A stretch of 64,000 bases of DNA from Synchiropus splendidus (Eukaryota > Chordata > Actinopteri > Syngnathiformes > Callionymidae): positions 40,463,437 to 40,527,436 of the forward strand of contig NC_071334.1 of assembly GCF_027744825.2 (NCBI RefSeq), read 5' to 3'. The notes under the pieces are model-generated. The model had not been told where the DNA came from and ran no database searches. It saw nothing but the letters and a program-made list of their open reading frames with translations. The position numbers and the translations under genes are program-made. Below, in pieces: positions 13,160 through 24,439 of this stretch (the stretch's first letter is position 1; each line of letters starts with the position of its first letter).

Positions 13160-13347
13160 ACATAAAAGTGTTAATAACTTTCGAAAAACACTTCAGACAG
13201 CTTAGATTTGATGTGCAACTACTAGAAAGACCCTTTCTGCTATAGTGGGAGGTTAAAATTTCATGGTCTGAAGCTTTCCTGAAAAGTTATGGCACAATGC
13301 GTAAAAACGCTTTTCAGCCTGAGATAAGGTGGGTTTCGGAACGCCAA

Positions 13348-14663
13348 ACATAAAAGTGTTAATAACTTTCGAAAAACATTTCAGACAGCTTAGATTTGAT
13401 GTGCACCTACTAGAAAGGCCATTTCTGCTATAGTGGGAGGTTAAAATTTCATGTTCTGAAGCTTTCCTGAAAAGTTATGGCACAATGCGTAAAAACGCTT
13501 TTCAGCCTGAGATAAGGTGGGTTTCGGAACGCCAAACATAAAAGTGTTAATAACTTTCGAAAAACACTTCAGACAGCTTAGATTTGATGTGCAACTACTA
13601 GAAAGACCCTTTCTGCTATAGTGGGAGGTTAAAATTTCATGTTCTGAAGCTTCCCTGAAAAGTTATGGCACAATGCGTAAAAACGCTTTTCAGCCTGAGA
13701 TAAGGTGGGTTTCGGAACGCCAAACATAAAAGTGTTAATAACTTTCGAAAAACACTTCAGACAGCTTAGATTTGATGTGCAACTACTAGAAAGACCCTTT
13801 CTGCTATAGTGGGAGGTTAAAATTTCATGTTCTGAAGCTTCCCTGAAAAGTTATGGCACAATGCGTAAAAACGCTTTTCAGCCTGAGATAACGTGGGTTT
13901 CGGAACGCCAAACATAAAAGTGTTAATAACTTTCGAAAAACACTTCAGACAGCTTAGATTTGATGTGCACCTACTAGAAAGACCCTTTCTGCTATAGTGG
14001 GAGGTTAAAATTTCATGTTCTGAAGCTTCCCTGAAAAGTTATGGCACAATGCACAAAAACGCTTTTCAGCCTGAGATAAGGTGGGTTTCGGAACGCCAAA
14101 CATAAAAGTGTTGATAACTTTCGAAAAACACTTCAGACAGCTTAGATTTGATGTGCACCTACTAGAAAGACCCTTTCTGCTATAGTGGGAGGTTAAAATT
14201 TCATGTTCTGAAGCTTCCCTGAAAAGTTATGGCACTATGCACAAAAACGCTTTTCAGCCTGAGATAAGGTGGGTTTCGGAACGCCAAACATAAAAGTGGT
14301 GATTACTTTCGAAAAACACTTCAGACAGCTTAGATTTGATGTGCAACTACTAGAAAGACCCTTTCTGCTATAGTGGGAGGTTGAAATTTCATGTTCTGAA
14401 GCTTCCCTGAAAAGTTGTGGCAGAATGCGTAAAAACGCTTTTCAGCCTGAGATAAGGTGGGTTTCGGAACGCCAAACATAAAAGTGTTAATAACTTTCGA
14501 AAAACACTTCAGACAGCTTAGATTTGATGTGCAACTACTAGAAAGACCCTTTCTGCTATAGTGGGAGGCAATAATTTCATGTTCTGAAGCTTCCCTGAAA
14601 AGTTATGGCACAATGCACAAAAACGCTTTTCAGCCTGAGATAAGGTGGGTTTCGGAACGCCAA
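13348..14663 (+). repeat. 7-monomer TGGTGATTAC block, copy 3 of 5
   Basis: The order is GGCCATTTC/GCTTTCC, plain, GATAACGTGG, CACC, GGCACTATGC, AAAAGTGGTGATTAC with GTTGTGGCAGAATG, GGCAATAATTT. Copies 1 and 2 start at 8272 and 10340 inside the 11-monomer units. In this copy the first monomer has ACATAAAAGTG and ACATTTCAG rather than ACATGAAAGTG and ACACTTCAG, so the left breakpoint lies inside it. Confidence 0.85.
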
Positions 14664-15039
14664 ACATAAAAGTGTTGATAACTTTTGAAAAACACTTCAG
14701 ACAGCTTAGATTTGATGTGCACCTACTAGAAAGACCCTTTCTGCTATAGTGGGAGGTTAAAATGTCATGTTCTGAAGCTTCCCTGAAAAGTTATGGCACA
14801 ATGCGTAAAAACGCTTTTCAGCCTGAGATAAGGTGGGTTTCGGAACGCCAAACATAAAAGTGTTGATAACTTTCGAAAAACATTTCAGACAGCTTAGATT
14901 TGATGTGCAACTACTAGAAAGACCCTTTCTGCTATAGTGGGAGGTTAAAATTTCATGTTCTGAAGCTTCCCTGAAAAGTCATGGCACAATGCACAAAAAC
15001 GCTTTTCAGCCGGAGATAAGGTGGGTTTCGGAATGCCAA

Positions 15040-16355
15040 ACATGAAAGTGTTGATAACTTTCGAAAAACACTTCAGACAGCTTAGATTTGATGTGCACCT
15101 ACTAGAAAGGCCATTTCTGCTATAGTGGGAGGTTAAAATTTCATGTTCTGAAGCTTTCCTGAAAAGTTATGGCACAATGCGTAAAAACGCTTTTCAGCCT
15201 GAGATAAGGTGGGTTTCGGAACGCCAAACATAAAAGTGTTAATAACTTTCGAAAAACACTTCAGACAGCTTAGATTTGATGTGCAACTACTAGAAAGACC
15301 CTTTCTGCTATAGTGGGAGGTTAAAATTTCATGTTCTGAAGCTTCCCTGAAAAGTTATGGCACAATGCGTAAAAACGCTTTTCAGCCTGAGATAAGGTGG
15401 GTTTCGGAACGCCAAACATAAAAGTGTTAATAACTTTCGAAAAACACTTCAGACAGCTTAGATTTGATGTGCAACTACTAGAAAGACCCTTTCTGCTATA
15501 GTGGGAGGTTAAAATTTCATGTTCTGAAGCTTCCCTGAAAAGTTATGGCACAATGCGTAAAAACGCTTTTCAGCCTGAGATAACGTGGGTTTCGGAACGC
15601 CAAACATAAAAGTGTTAATAACTTTCGAAAAACACTACAGACAGCTTAGATTTGATGTGCACCTACTAGAAAGACCCTTTCTGCTATAGTGGGAGGTTAA
15701 AATTTCATGTTCTGAAGCTTCCCTGAAAAGTTATGGCACAATGCACAAAAACGCTTTTCAGCCTGAGATAAGGTGGGTTTCGGAACGCCAAACATAAAAG
15801 TGTTGATAACTTTCGAAAAACACTTCAGACAGCTTAGATTTGATGTGCACCTACTAGAAAGACCCTTTCTGCTATAGTGGGAGGTTAAAATTTCATGTTC
15901 TGAAGCTTCCCTGAAAAGTTATGGCACTATGCACAAAAACGCTTTTCAGCCTGAGATAAGGTGGGTTTCGGAACGCCAAACATAAAAGTGGTGATTACTT
16001 TCGAAAAACACTTCAGACAGCTTAGATTTGATGTGCAACTACTAGAAAGACCCTTTCTGCTATAGTGGGAGGTTGAAATTTCATGTTCTGAAGCTTCCCT
16101 GAAAAGTTGTGGCAGAATGCGTAAAAACGCTTTTCAGCCTGAGATAAGGTGGGTTTCGGAACGCCAAACATAAAAGTGTTAATAACTTTCGAAAAACACT
16201 TCAGACAGCTTAGATTTGATGTGCAACTACTAGAAAGACCCTTTCTGCTATAGTGGGAGGCAATAATTTCATGTTCTGAAGCTTCCCTGAAAAGTTATGG
16301 CACAATGCACAAAAACGCTTTTCAGCCTGAGATAAGGTGGGTTTCGGAACGCCAA
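15040..16355 (+). repeat. 7-monomer TGGTGATTAC block, copy 4 of 5
   Basis: It lies 1692 bp (9 monomers) after copy 3 and keeps the ACATGAAAGTG monomer. A private change is AAACACTACAGAC in the fourth monomer (near 15635). The preceding monomer has GAATGCCAAACATG in place of GAACGCCAAACATG. Confidence 0.85.
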
Positions 16356-16731
16356 ACATAAAAGTGTTGATAACTTTCGAAAAACACTTCAGACAGCTTA
16401 GATTTGATGTGCACCTACTAGAAAGACCCTTTCTGCTATAGTGGGAGGTTAAAATTTCATGTTCTGAAGCTTCCCTGAAAAGTTATGCCACAATGCGTAA
16501 AAACGCTTTTCAGCCTGAGATAAGGTGGGTTTCGGAACGCCAAACATAAAAGTGTTGATAACTTTCGAAAAACATTTCAGACAGCTTAGATTTGATGTGC
16601 AACTACTAGAAAGACCCTTTCTGCTATAGTGGGAGGTTAAAATTTCATGTTCTGAAGCTTCCCTGAAAAGTTATGGCACAATGCACAAAAACGCTTTTCA
16701 GCCTGAGATAAGGTGGGTTTCGGAACGCCAA

Positions 16732-18235
16732 ACATAAAAGTGTTGATAACTTTCGAAAAACACTTCAGACAGCTTAGATTTGATGTGCACCTACTAGAAA
16801 GGCCCTTTCTGCTATAGTGGGAGGTTAAAATTTCATGTTCTGAAGCTTCCCTGAAAAGTTATGGCACAATGCACAAAAACGCTTTTCAGCCTGAGATAAG
16901 GTGGGTTTCGGAACGCCAAACATAAAAGTGTTGATAACTTTCGAAAAACACTTCAGACAGCTTAGATTTGATGTGCACCTACTAGAAAGACCCTTTCTGC
17001 TATAGTGGGAGGTTAAAATTTCATGTTCTGAAGCGTCCCTGAAAAGTTATGGCACAATGCGTAAAAACGCTTTTCAGCCTGAGATAAGGTGGGTTTCGGA
17101 ACGCCAAACATAAAAGTGTTAATAACTTTCGAAAAACACTTCAGACAGCTTAGATTTGATGTGCAACTACTAGAAAGACCCTTTCTGCTATAGTGGGAGG
17201 TTAAAATGTCATGTTCTGAAGCTTCCCTGAAAAGTTATGGCACAATGCACAAAAACGCTTTTCAGCCTGAGATAAGGTGGGTTTCGGAACGCCAAACATA
17301 AAAGTGTTGATAACTTTCGAAAAACACTTCAGACAGCTTAGATTTGATGTGCACCTACTAGAAAGGCCCTTTCTGCTATAGTGGGAGGTTAAAATTTCAT
17401 GTTCTGAAGCTTCCCTGAAAAGTTATGGCACAATGCCTAAAAACGATTTTCAGCCAGAGATGAGGTGGGTTTCGGAACGCCAAACATAAAAGTGTTAATA
17501 ACTTTCGAAAAACACTTCAGACAGCTTAGATTTGATGTGCAACTACTAGAAAGACCCTTTCTGCTATAGTGGGAGGTTAAAATTTCATGTTCTGAAGCTT
17601 CCCTGAAAAGTTATGGCACAATGCGTAAAAACGCTTTTCAGCCTGAGATAAGGTGGGTTTCGGAACTACAAACATAAAAGTGTTAATAACTTTCGAAAAA
17701 CACTTCAGACAGCTTAGATTTGATGTGCACCTACTAGAAAGACCATTTCTGCTATAGTGGGAGGTTAAAATTTCATGTTCTGAAGCTTCCCTGAAAAGTT
17801 ATGGCACAATGCACAAAAACGCTTTTCAGCCGGAGATAAGGTGGGTTTCGGAACGCCAAACATGAAAGTGTTGATAACTTTCGAAAAACACTTCAGACAG
17901 CTTAGATTTGATGTGCACCTACTAGAAAGGCCATTTCTGCTATAGTGGGAGGTTAAAATTTCATGTTCTGAAGCTTTCCTGAAAAGTTATGGCACAATGC
18001 GTAAAAATGCTTTTCAGCCTGAGATAAGGTGGGTTTTGGAACGCCAATCATAAAAGTGTTAATAACTTTCGAAAAACACTTCAGACAGCTTAGATTTGAT
18101 GTGCAACTACTAGAAAGACCCTTTCTGCTATAGTGGGAGGTTAAAATTTCATGTTCTGAAGCTTCCCTGAAAAGTTATGGCACAATGCGTAAAAACGCTT
18201 TTCAGCCTGAGATAAGGTGGGTTTCGGAACGCCAA
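16732..18235 (+). repeat. 8-monomer block with CCGGAG marker, copy 3
   Basis: It repeats the block at 7144 after 51 monomers (9588 bp). Its third monomer is a hybrid: it has AAAATGTC, typical of the CTAAGATTTTATG subfamily, but carries CTTAGATTTGATG in the left half. This points to crossover or gene conversion between about monomer positions 51 and 102. GGAACTACAAAC replaces GGAACGCCAAAC near 17667. Confidence 0.8.
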
Positions 18236-19175
18236 ACATAAAAGTGTTAATAACTTTCGAAAAACACTTCAGACAGCTTAGATTTGATGTGCAACTACTA
18301 GAAAGACCCTTTCTGCTATAGTGGGAGGTTAAAATTTCATGTTCTGAAGCTTCCCTGAAAAGTTATGGCACAATGCGTAAAAACGCTTTTCAGCCTGAGA
18401 TAACGTGGGTTTCGGAACGCCAAACATAAAAGTGTTAATAACTTTCGAAAAACACTTCAGACAGCTTAGATTTGATGTGCACCTACTAGAAAGACCCTTT
18501 CTGCTATAGTGGGAGGTTAAAATTTCATGTTCTGAAGCTTCCCTGAAAAGTTATGGCACAATGCACAAAAACGCTTTTCAGCCTGAGATAAGGTGGGTTT
18601 CGGAACGCCAAACATAAAAGTGTTGATAACTTTCGAAAAACACTTCAGACAGCTTAGATTTGATGTGCACCTACTAGAAAGACCCTTTCTGCAATAGTGG
18701 GAGGTTAAAATTTCATGTTCTGAAGCTTCCCTGAAAAGTTATGGCACTATGCACAAAAACGCTTTTCAGCCTGAGATAAGGTGGGTTTCGGAACGCCAAA
18801 CATAAAAGTGGTGATTACTTTCGAAAAACACTTCAGACAGCTTAGATTTGATGTGCAACTACTAGAAAGACCCTTTCTGCTATAGTGGGAGGTTGAAATT
18901 TCATGTTCTGAAGCTTCCCTGAAAAGTTGTGGCAGAATGCGTAAAAACACTTTTCAGCCTGAGATAAGGTGGGTTTCGGAACGCCAAACATAAAAGTGTT
19001 AATAACTTTCGAAAAACATTTCAGACAGCTTAGATTTGATGTGCAACTACTAGAAAGACCCTTTCTGCTATAGTGGGAGGCAAAAATTTCATGTTCTGAA
19101 GCTTCCCTGAAAAGTTATGGCACAATGCACAAAAACGCTTTTCAGCCTGAGATAAGGTGGGTTTCGGAACGCCAA
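17860..19175 (+). repeat. 7-monomer TGGTGATTAC block, copy 5 of 5
   Basis: It comes 15 monomers after copy 4 and overlaps the end of the CCGGAG block. The last monomer has GGCAAAAATTT instead of GGCAATAATTT and ACATTTCAG instead of ACACTTCAG, so the right end is a recombinant or has mutated further. The fifth monomer has GCAATAGTGG, as in copies 1 and 2 but not 3 and 4, so copy 5 is closer to the 8-12 kb lineage at that point. Confidence 0.8.
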
Positions 19176-20303
19176 ACATAAAAGTGTTGATAACTTTCGA
19201 AAAACACTTCAGACAGCTTAGATTTGATGTGCACCTACTAGAAAGACCCTTTCTGCAATAGTGGGAGGTTAAAATTTCATGTTCTGAAGCTTCCCTGAAA
19301 AGTTATGCCACAATGCGTAAAAACGCTTTTCAGCCTGAGATAAGGTGGGTTTCGGAACGCCAAACATAAAAGTGTTGATAACTTTCGAAAAACATTTCAG
19401 ACAGCTTAGATTTGATGTGCAACTACTAGAAAGACCCTTTCTGCTATAGTGGGAGGTTAAAATTTCATGTTCTGAAGCTTCCCTGAAAAGTTATGGCACA
19501 ATGCACAAAAACGCTTTTCAGCCTGAGATAAGGTGGGTTTCGGAACGCCAAACATAAAAGTGTTAATAACTTTCGAAAAACACTTCAGACAGCTTAGATT
19601 TGATGTGCACCTACTAGAAAGACCCTTTCTGCTATGGTGGGAGGTTAAAATTTCATGTTCTGAAGCTTCCCTGAAAAGTTATGGCACAATGCACAAAAAC
19701 GCTTTTCAGCCTGAGATAAGGTGGGTTTCGGAACGCCAAACATAAAAGTGTTGATAACTTTCGAAAAACACTTCAGACAGCTTAGATTTGATGTGCACCT
19801 ACTAGAAAGACCCTTTCTGCTATAGTGGGAGGTTAAAATTTCATGGTCTGAAGCTTCCCTGAAAAGTTATGGCACAATGCACAAAAACGCTTTTCAGCCT
19901 GAGATAAGGTGGGTTTCGGAACGCCAAACATAAAAGTGTTAATAACTTTCGAAAAACACTTCAGACAGCTAAGATTTGATGTGCAACTACTACAAAGACC
20001 CTTTCTGCTATAGTGGGAGGTTAAAATTTCATGTTCTGAAGCTTCCCTGAAAAGTTATGCCACAATGCGTAAAAACGCTTTTCAGCCTGAGATAAGGTGG
20101 GTTTCGGAACGCCAAACATAAAAGTGTTGATAACTTTCGAAAAACATTTCAGACAGCTTAGATTTGATGTGCAACTACTAGAAAGACCCTTTCTGCTATA
20201 GTGGGAGGTTAAAATTTCATGTTCTGAAGCTTCCCTGAAAAGTTATGGCACAATGCACAAAAACGCTTTTCAGCCTGAGATAAGGTGGGTTTCGGAACGC
20301 CAA
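19176..20303 (+). repeat. Mixed monomers between ordered blocks
   Basis: Six monomers with no clear multimer of their own. CTATGGTGGG at about 19633 is shared with a monomer 16 units later (about 22641). CATGGTCTG followed by CTACTACAAAG is shared with the pairs near 23 kb. No other structure is visible. Confidence 0.8.
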
Positions 20304-21619
20304 ACATAAAAGTGTTGATAACTTTCGAAAAACACTTCAGACAACTTAGATTTGATGTGCACCTACTAGAAAGACCCTTTCTCCTATAGTGGGAGGTTAA
20401 AATTTCATGTTCTGAAGCTTCCCTGAAAAGTTATGGCACAATGCACAAAAACGCTTTTCAGCCTGAGATAAGGTGGGTTTCGGAACGCCAAACATAAAAG
20501 TGTTAATAACTTTCGAAAAACACTTCAGACAACTAAGATTTGATGTGCAACTACTAGAAAGACCCTTTCTGCTATAGTGGGAGGTTAAAATTTCATGTTC
20601 TGAAGCTTCTCTGAAAAGTTATGGCACAATGCACAAAAACGCTTTTCAGCCTGAGATAAGGTGGGTTTCGGAACGCCAAACATAAAAGTGTTGATAACTT
20701 TCGAAAAACACTTCAGACAGCTTAGATTTGATGTGCACCTACTAGAAAGACCCTTTCTGCTATAGTGGGAGGTTAAAATTTCATGTTCTGAAGCTTCCCT
20801 GAAAAGTTATGGCACAATGCACAAAAACGCTTTTCAGCCTGAGATAAGGTGTGTTTCGGAACGCCAAACATAAAAGTGTTGATAACTTTCGAAAAACACT
20901 TCAGACAGCTTAGATTTGATGTGCAACTACTAGAAAGACCCTTTCTGCTATAGTGGGAGGTTAAAATTTCATGTTCTGAAGCTTCCCTGAAAAGTTATGG
21001 CACAATGCGTGAAAACGCTTTTCAGCCTGAGATAAGGTGGGTTTCGGAACGCCAAACATAAAAGTGTTGATAACTTTCGAAAAACACTTCAGACAGCTTA
21101 GATTTGATGTGCACCTACTGGAAAGGCCCTTTCTGCTATACTGGGAGGTTAAAATTTCATGTTCTGAAGCTTCCCTGAAAAGTTATGGCACAATGCACAA
21201 AAACGCTTTTCAGCCTGACATAAGGTGGGTTTCGGAACGCCAAACATAAAAGTGTTGATAACTTTCGAAAACCACTTCAGACAGCTTAGATTTGATGTGC
21301 ACCTACTAGAAAGACCCTTTCTGCTATAGTGGGAGGTTAAAATTTCATGTTCTGAAGCTTCCCTGAAAAGTTATGCCACAATGCGTAAAAACGCTTTTCA
21401 GCCTGAGATAAGGTGGGTTTCGGAACGCCAAACATAAAAGTGTTGATAACTTTCGAAAAACATTTCAGACAGCTTAGATTTGATGTGCAACTTCTAGAAA
21501 GACCCTTTCTGCTATAGTGGGATGTTAAAATTTCATGTTCTGAAGCTTCCCTGAAAAGTTATGGCACAATGCACAAAAACGCTTTTCAGCCTGAGATAAG
21601 GTGGGCTTCGGAACGCAAA
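20304..21619 (+). repeat. 7-monomer block, right copy of a pair 45 monomers apart
   Basis: It carries the rare variants listed for 11844-13159 in the same order. It has the usual GGAACGCC and CTTTCG where the left copy has GTAACGCC and CTTACG, and TGCACAAAA rather than TGCGTAAAA in the last monomer. Similarity stops in the next monomer, which has GGGCTTCGG and CGCAAAACAT. Confidence 0.85.
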
Positions 21620-22935
21620 ACATAAAAGTGTTGATAACTTTCGAAAAACACTTCAGACAGCTTAGATTTGATGTGCAACTACTAGAAAGACCCTTTCTGC
21701 TATAGTGGGAGGTTAAAATTTCATGGTCTGAAGCTTCCATGAAAAGTTATGGCACAATGCACAAAAACGCTTTTCAGCCTGAGATAAGGTGGGTTTCGGA
21801 ACTCCAAACATAAAAGTGTTGATAACTTTCGAAAAACACTTCAGACAGCTTAGATTTGATGTGCACCTACTAGAAAGACCCTTTCTGCTATAGTGGGAGG
21901 TTAAAATTTCATGTTCTGAAGCTTCCCTGAAAAGTTATGGCACAATGCACAAAAACGCTTTTCAGACTGAGATAAGGTGTGTTTCGGAACGCCAAACATA
22001 AAAGTGTTGATAACTTTCGAAAAACACTTCAGACAGCTTAGATTTGATGTGCAACTACTAGAAAGACCCTTTCTGCTTTAGTGGGAGGTTAAAATTTCAT
22101 GTTCTGAAGCTTCCCTGAAAAGTTATGGCACAATGCGTGAAAACGCTTTTCAGCCTGAGATAAGGTGGGTTTCGGAACGCCAAACATAAAAGTGTTGATA
22201 ACTTACGAAAAACACTTCAGACAGCTTAGATTTGATGTGCACCTTCTAGAAAGGCCCTTTCTGCTATAGTGGGAGGTTAAAATGTCATGTTCTGAAGCTT
22301 CCCTGAAAAGTTATGGCACAATGCACAAAAACGCTTTTCAGCCTGAGATAAGGTGGGTTTCGGAACGCCAAACATAAAAATGTTGATAACTTTCGAAAAA
22401 CACTTCAGACAGCTTAGATTTGATGTGTACCTACTAGAAAGACCCTTTCTGCTATAGTGGGAGGTTAAAATTTCATGTTCTGAAGCTTCCCTGAAAAGTT
22501 ATGCCACAATGCGTAAAAACGCTTTTCAGCCTGAGATAAGGTGGGTTTCGGAACGCCAAACATAAAAGTGTTGATAACTTTCGAAAAACACTTCAGACAG
22601 CTTAGATTTGATGTGCACCTACTAGAAAGACCCTTTCTGCTATGGTGGGAGGTTAAAATTTCATGTTCTGAAGCTTCCCTGAAAAGTTATGGCACAATGC
22701 GTAAAAACGCTTTTCAGCCTGAGATAAGGTGGGTTTCGGAACGCCAAACATAAAAGTGTTAATAACTTTCGAAAAACACTTCAGACAGCTTAGATTTGAT
22801 GTGCAACTACTAGAAAGACCCTTTCTGCTATAGTGGGAGGCAATAATTTCATGTTCTGAAGCTTCCCTGAAAAGTTATGGCACAATGCACAAAAACGCTT
22901 TTCAGCCTGAGATAAGGTGGGTTTCGGAACGCCAA
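21620..22935 (+). repeat. Mixed monomers
   Basis: Seven monomers with individual changes (CTTCCATGAAAAG, GGAACTCCAAAC, CTGCTTTAGTGG, CTTACGAAAA with CTTCTAGAAAGG, AAAAATGTTG, GATGTGTACC, CTATGGTGGG). They do not form a unit repeated nearby. The last one carries GGCAATAATTT. Confidence 0.8.
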
Positions 22936-24439
22936 ACATAAAAGTGTTGATAACTTTCGAAAAACACTTCAGACAGCTTAGATTTGATGTGCACCTACTA
23001 GAAAGACCCTTTCTGCTATAGTGGGAGGTTAAAATTTCATGGTCTGAAGCTTCCCTGAAAAGTTATGGCACAATGCACAAAAACGCTTTTCAGCCTGAGA
23101 TAAGGTGGGTTTCGGAACGCCAAACATAAAAGTGTTAATAACTTTCGAAAAACACTTCAGACAGCTAAGATTTGATGTGCAACTACTACAAAGACCCTTT
23201 CTGCTATAGTGGGAGGTTAAAATTTCATGTTCTGAAGCTTCCCTGAAAAGTTATGGCACAATGCACAAAAACGCTTTTCAGCCTGAGATAAGGTGGGTTT
23301 CGGAACGCCAAACATAAAAGTGTTGATAACTTTCGAAAAACACTTCAGACAGCTCAGATCTGATGTGCACCTACTAGAAAGACCCTTTCTGCTATAGTGG
23401 GAGGTTAAAATTTCATGTTCTGAAGCTTCCCTGAAAAGTTTTGGCACAATGCACAAAAACGCTTTTCAGCCTGAGATAAGGTGTGTTTCGGAACGCCAAA
23501 CATAAAAGTGTTGATAACTTTCGAAAAACACTTCAGACAGCTTAGATTTGATGTGCAACTACTAGAAAGACCCTTTCTGCTATAGTGGGAGGTTAAAATG
23601 TCATGTTCTGAAGCTTCCCTGAAAAGTTATGGCACAATGCCTAAAAACGCTTTTCAGCCTGAGATAAGGTGGGTTTCGGAACGCCAAACATAAAAGTGTT
23701 AATAACTTTCGAAAAACACTTCAGACAGCTTAGATTTGATGTGCAACTACTAGAAGGACCCTTTCTGCTATAGTGGGAGGCTAAAATTTCATGGTCTGAA
23801 GCTTCCCTGAAAAGTTATGGCACAATGCACAAAAACGCTTTTCAGCCTGAGATAAGGTGGGTTTCGGAACGCCAAACATAAAAGTGTTAATAACTTTCGA
23901 AAAACACTTCAGACAGCTAACATTTGATGTGCAACTACTACAAAGACCCTTTCTGCTATAGTGGGAGGTTAAAATTTCATGTTCTGAAGCTTCCCTGAAA
24001 AGTTATGGCACAATGCACAAAAACGCTTTTCAGCCTGAGATAAGGTGGGTTTCGGAACGCCAAACATAAAAGTGTTGATAACTTTCGAAAAACACTTCAG
24101 ACAGCTTAGATTTGATGTGCACCTACTAGAAAGACCCTTTCTGCTATAGTGGGAGGTTAAAATTTCATGTTCTGAAGCTTCCCTGAAAAGTTTTGGCACA
24201 ATGCACAAAAACGCTTTTCAGCCTGAGATAAGGTGTGTTTCGGAACGCCAAACATAAAAGTGTTGATAACTTTCGAAAAACACTTCAGACAGCTTAGATT
24301 TGATGTGCAACTACTAGAAAGACCCTTTCTGCTATAGTGGGAGGCTAAAATTTCATATTCTGAAGCTTCCCTGAAAAGTTATGGCACAATGCGTGAAAAC
24401 GCTATTCAGCCTGAGATAAGGTGGGTTTCGGAACGCCAA
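22936..24439 (+). repeat. Two 4-monomer units (752 bp), partly matching
   Basis: The second and third monomers of each unit match best: CTACTACAAAGACC at about 23186 and 23938, then AGTTTTGGCAC with GTGTGTTTCGG at about 23438 and 24190. CATGGTCTG occurs just before each pair. The outer monomers differ, so the duplication has been eroded or overwritten at its ends. Confidence 0.75.

Noticed and set aside
21525..24208. Minus-strand open frames of 71-79 codons at 21525, 23217, 23969 and 26977, and the 67-codon frame at 18747
   Set aside because: They translate the same monomer segment as the other minus-strand frames, with starts created by local substitutions such as CTTCCATG or GTTTTGG. No coding signature.
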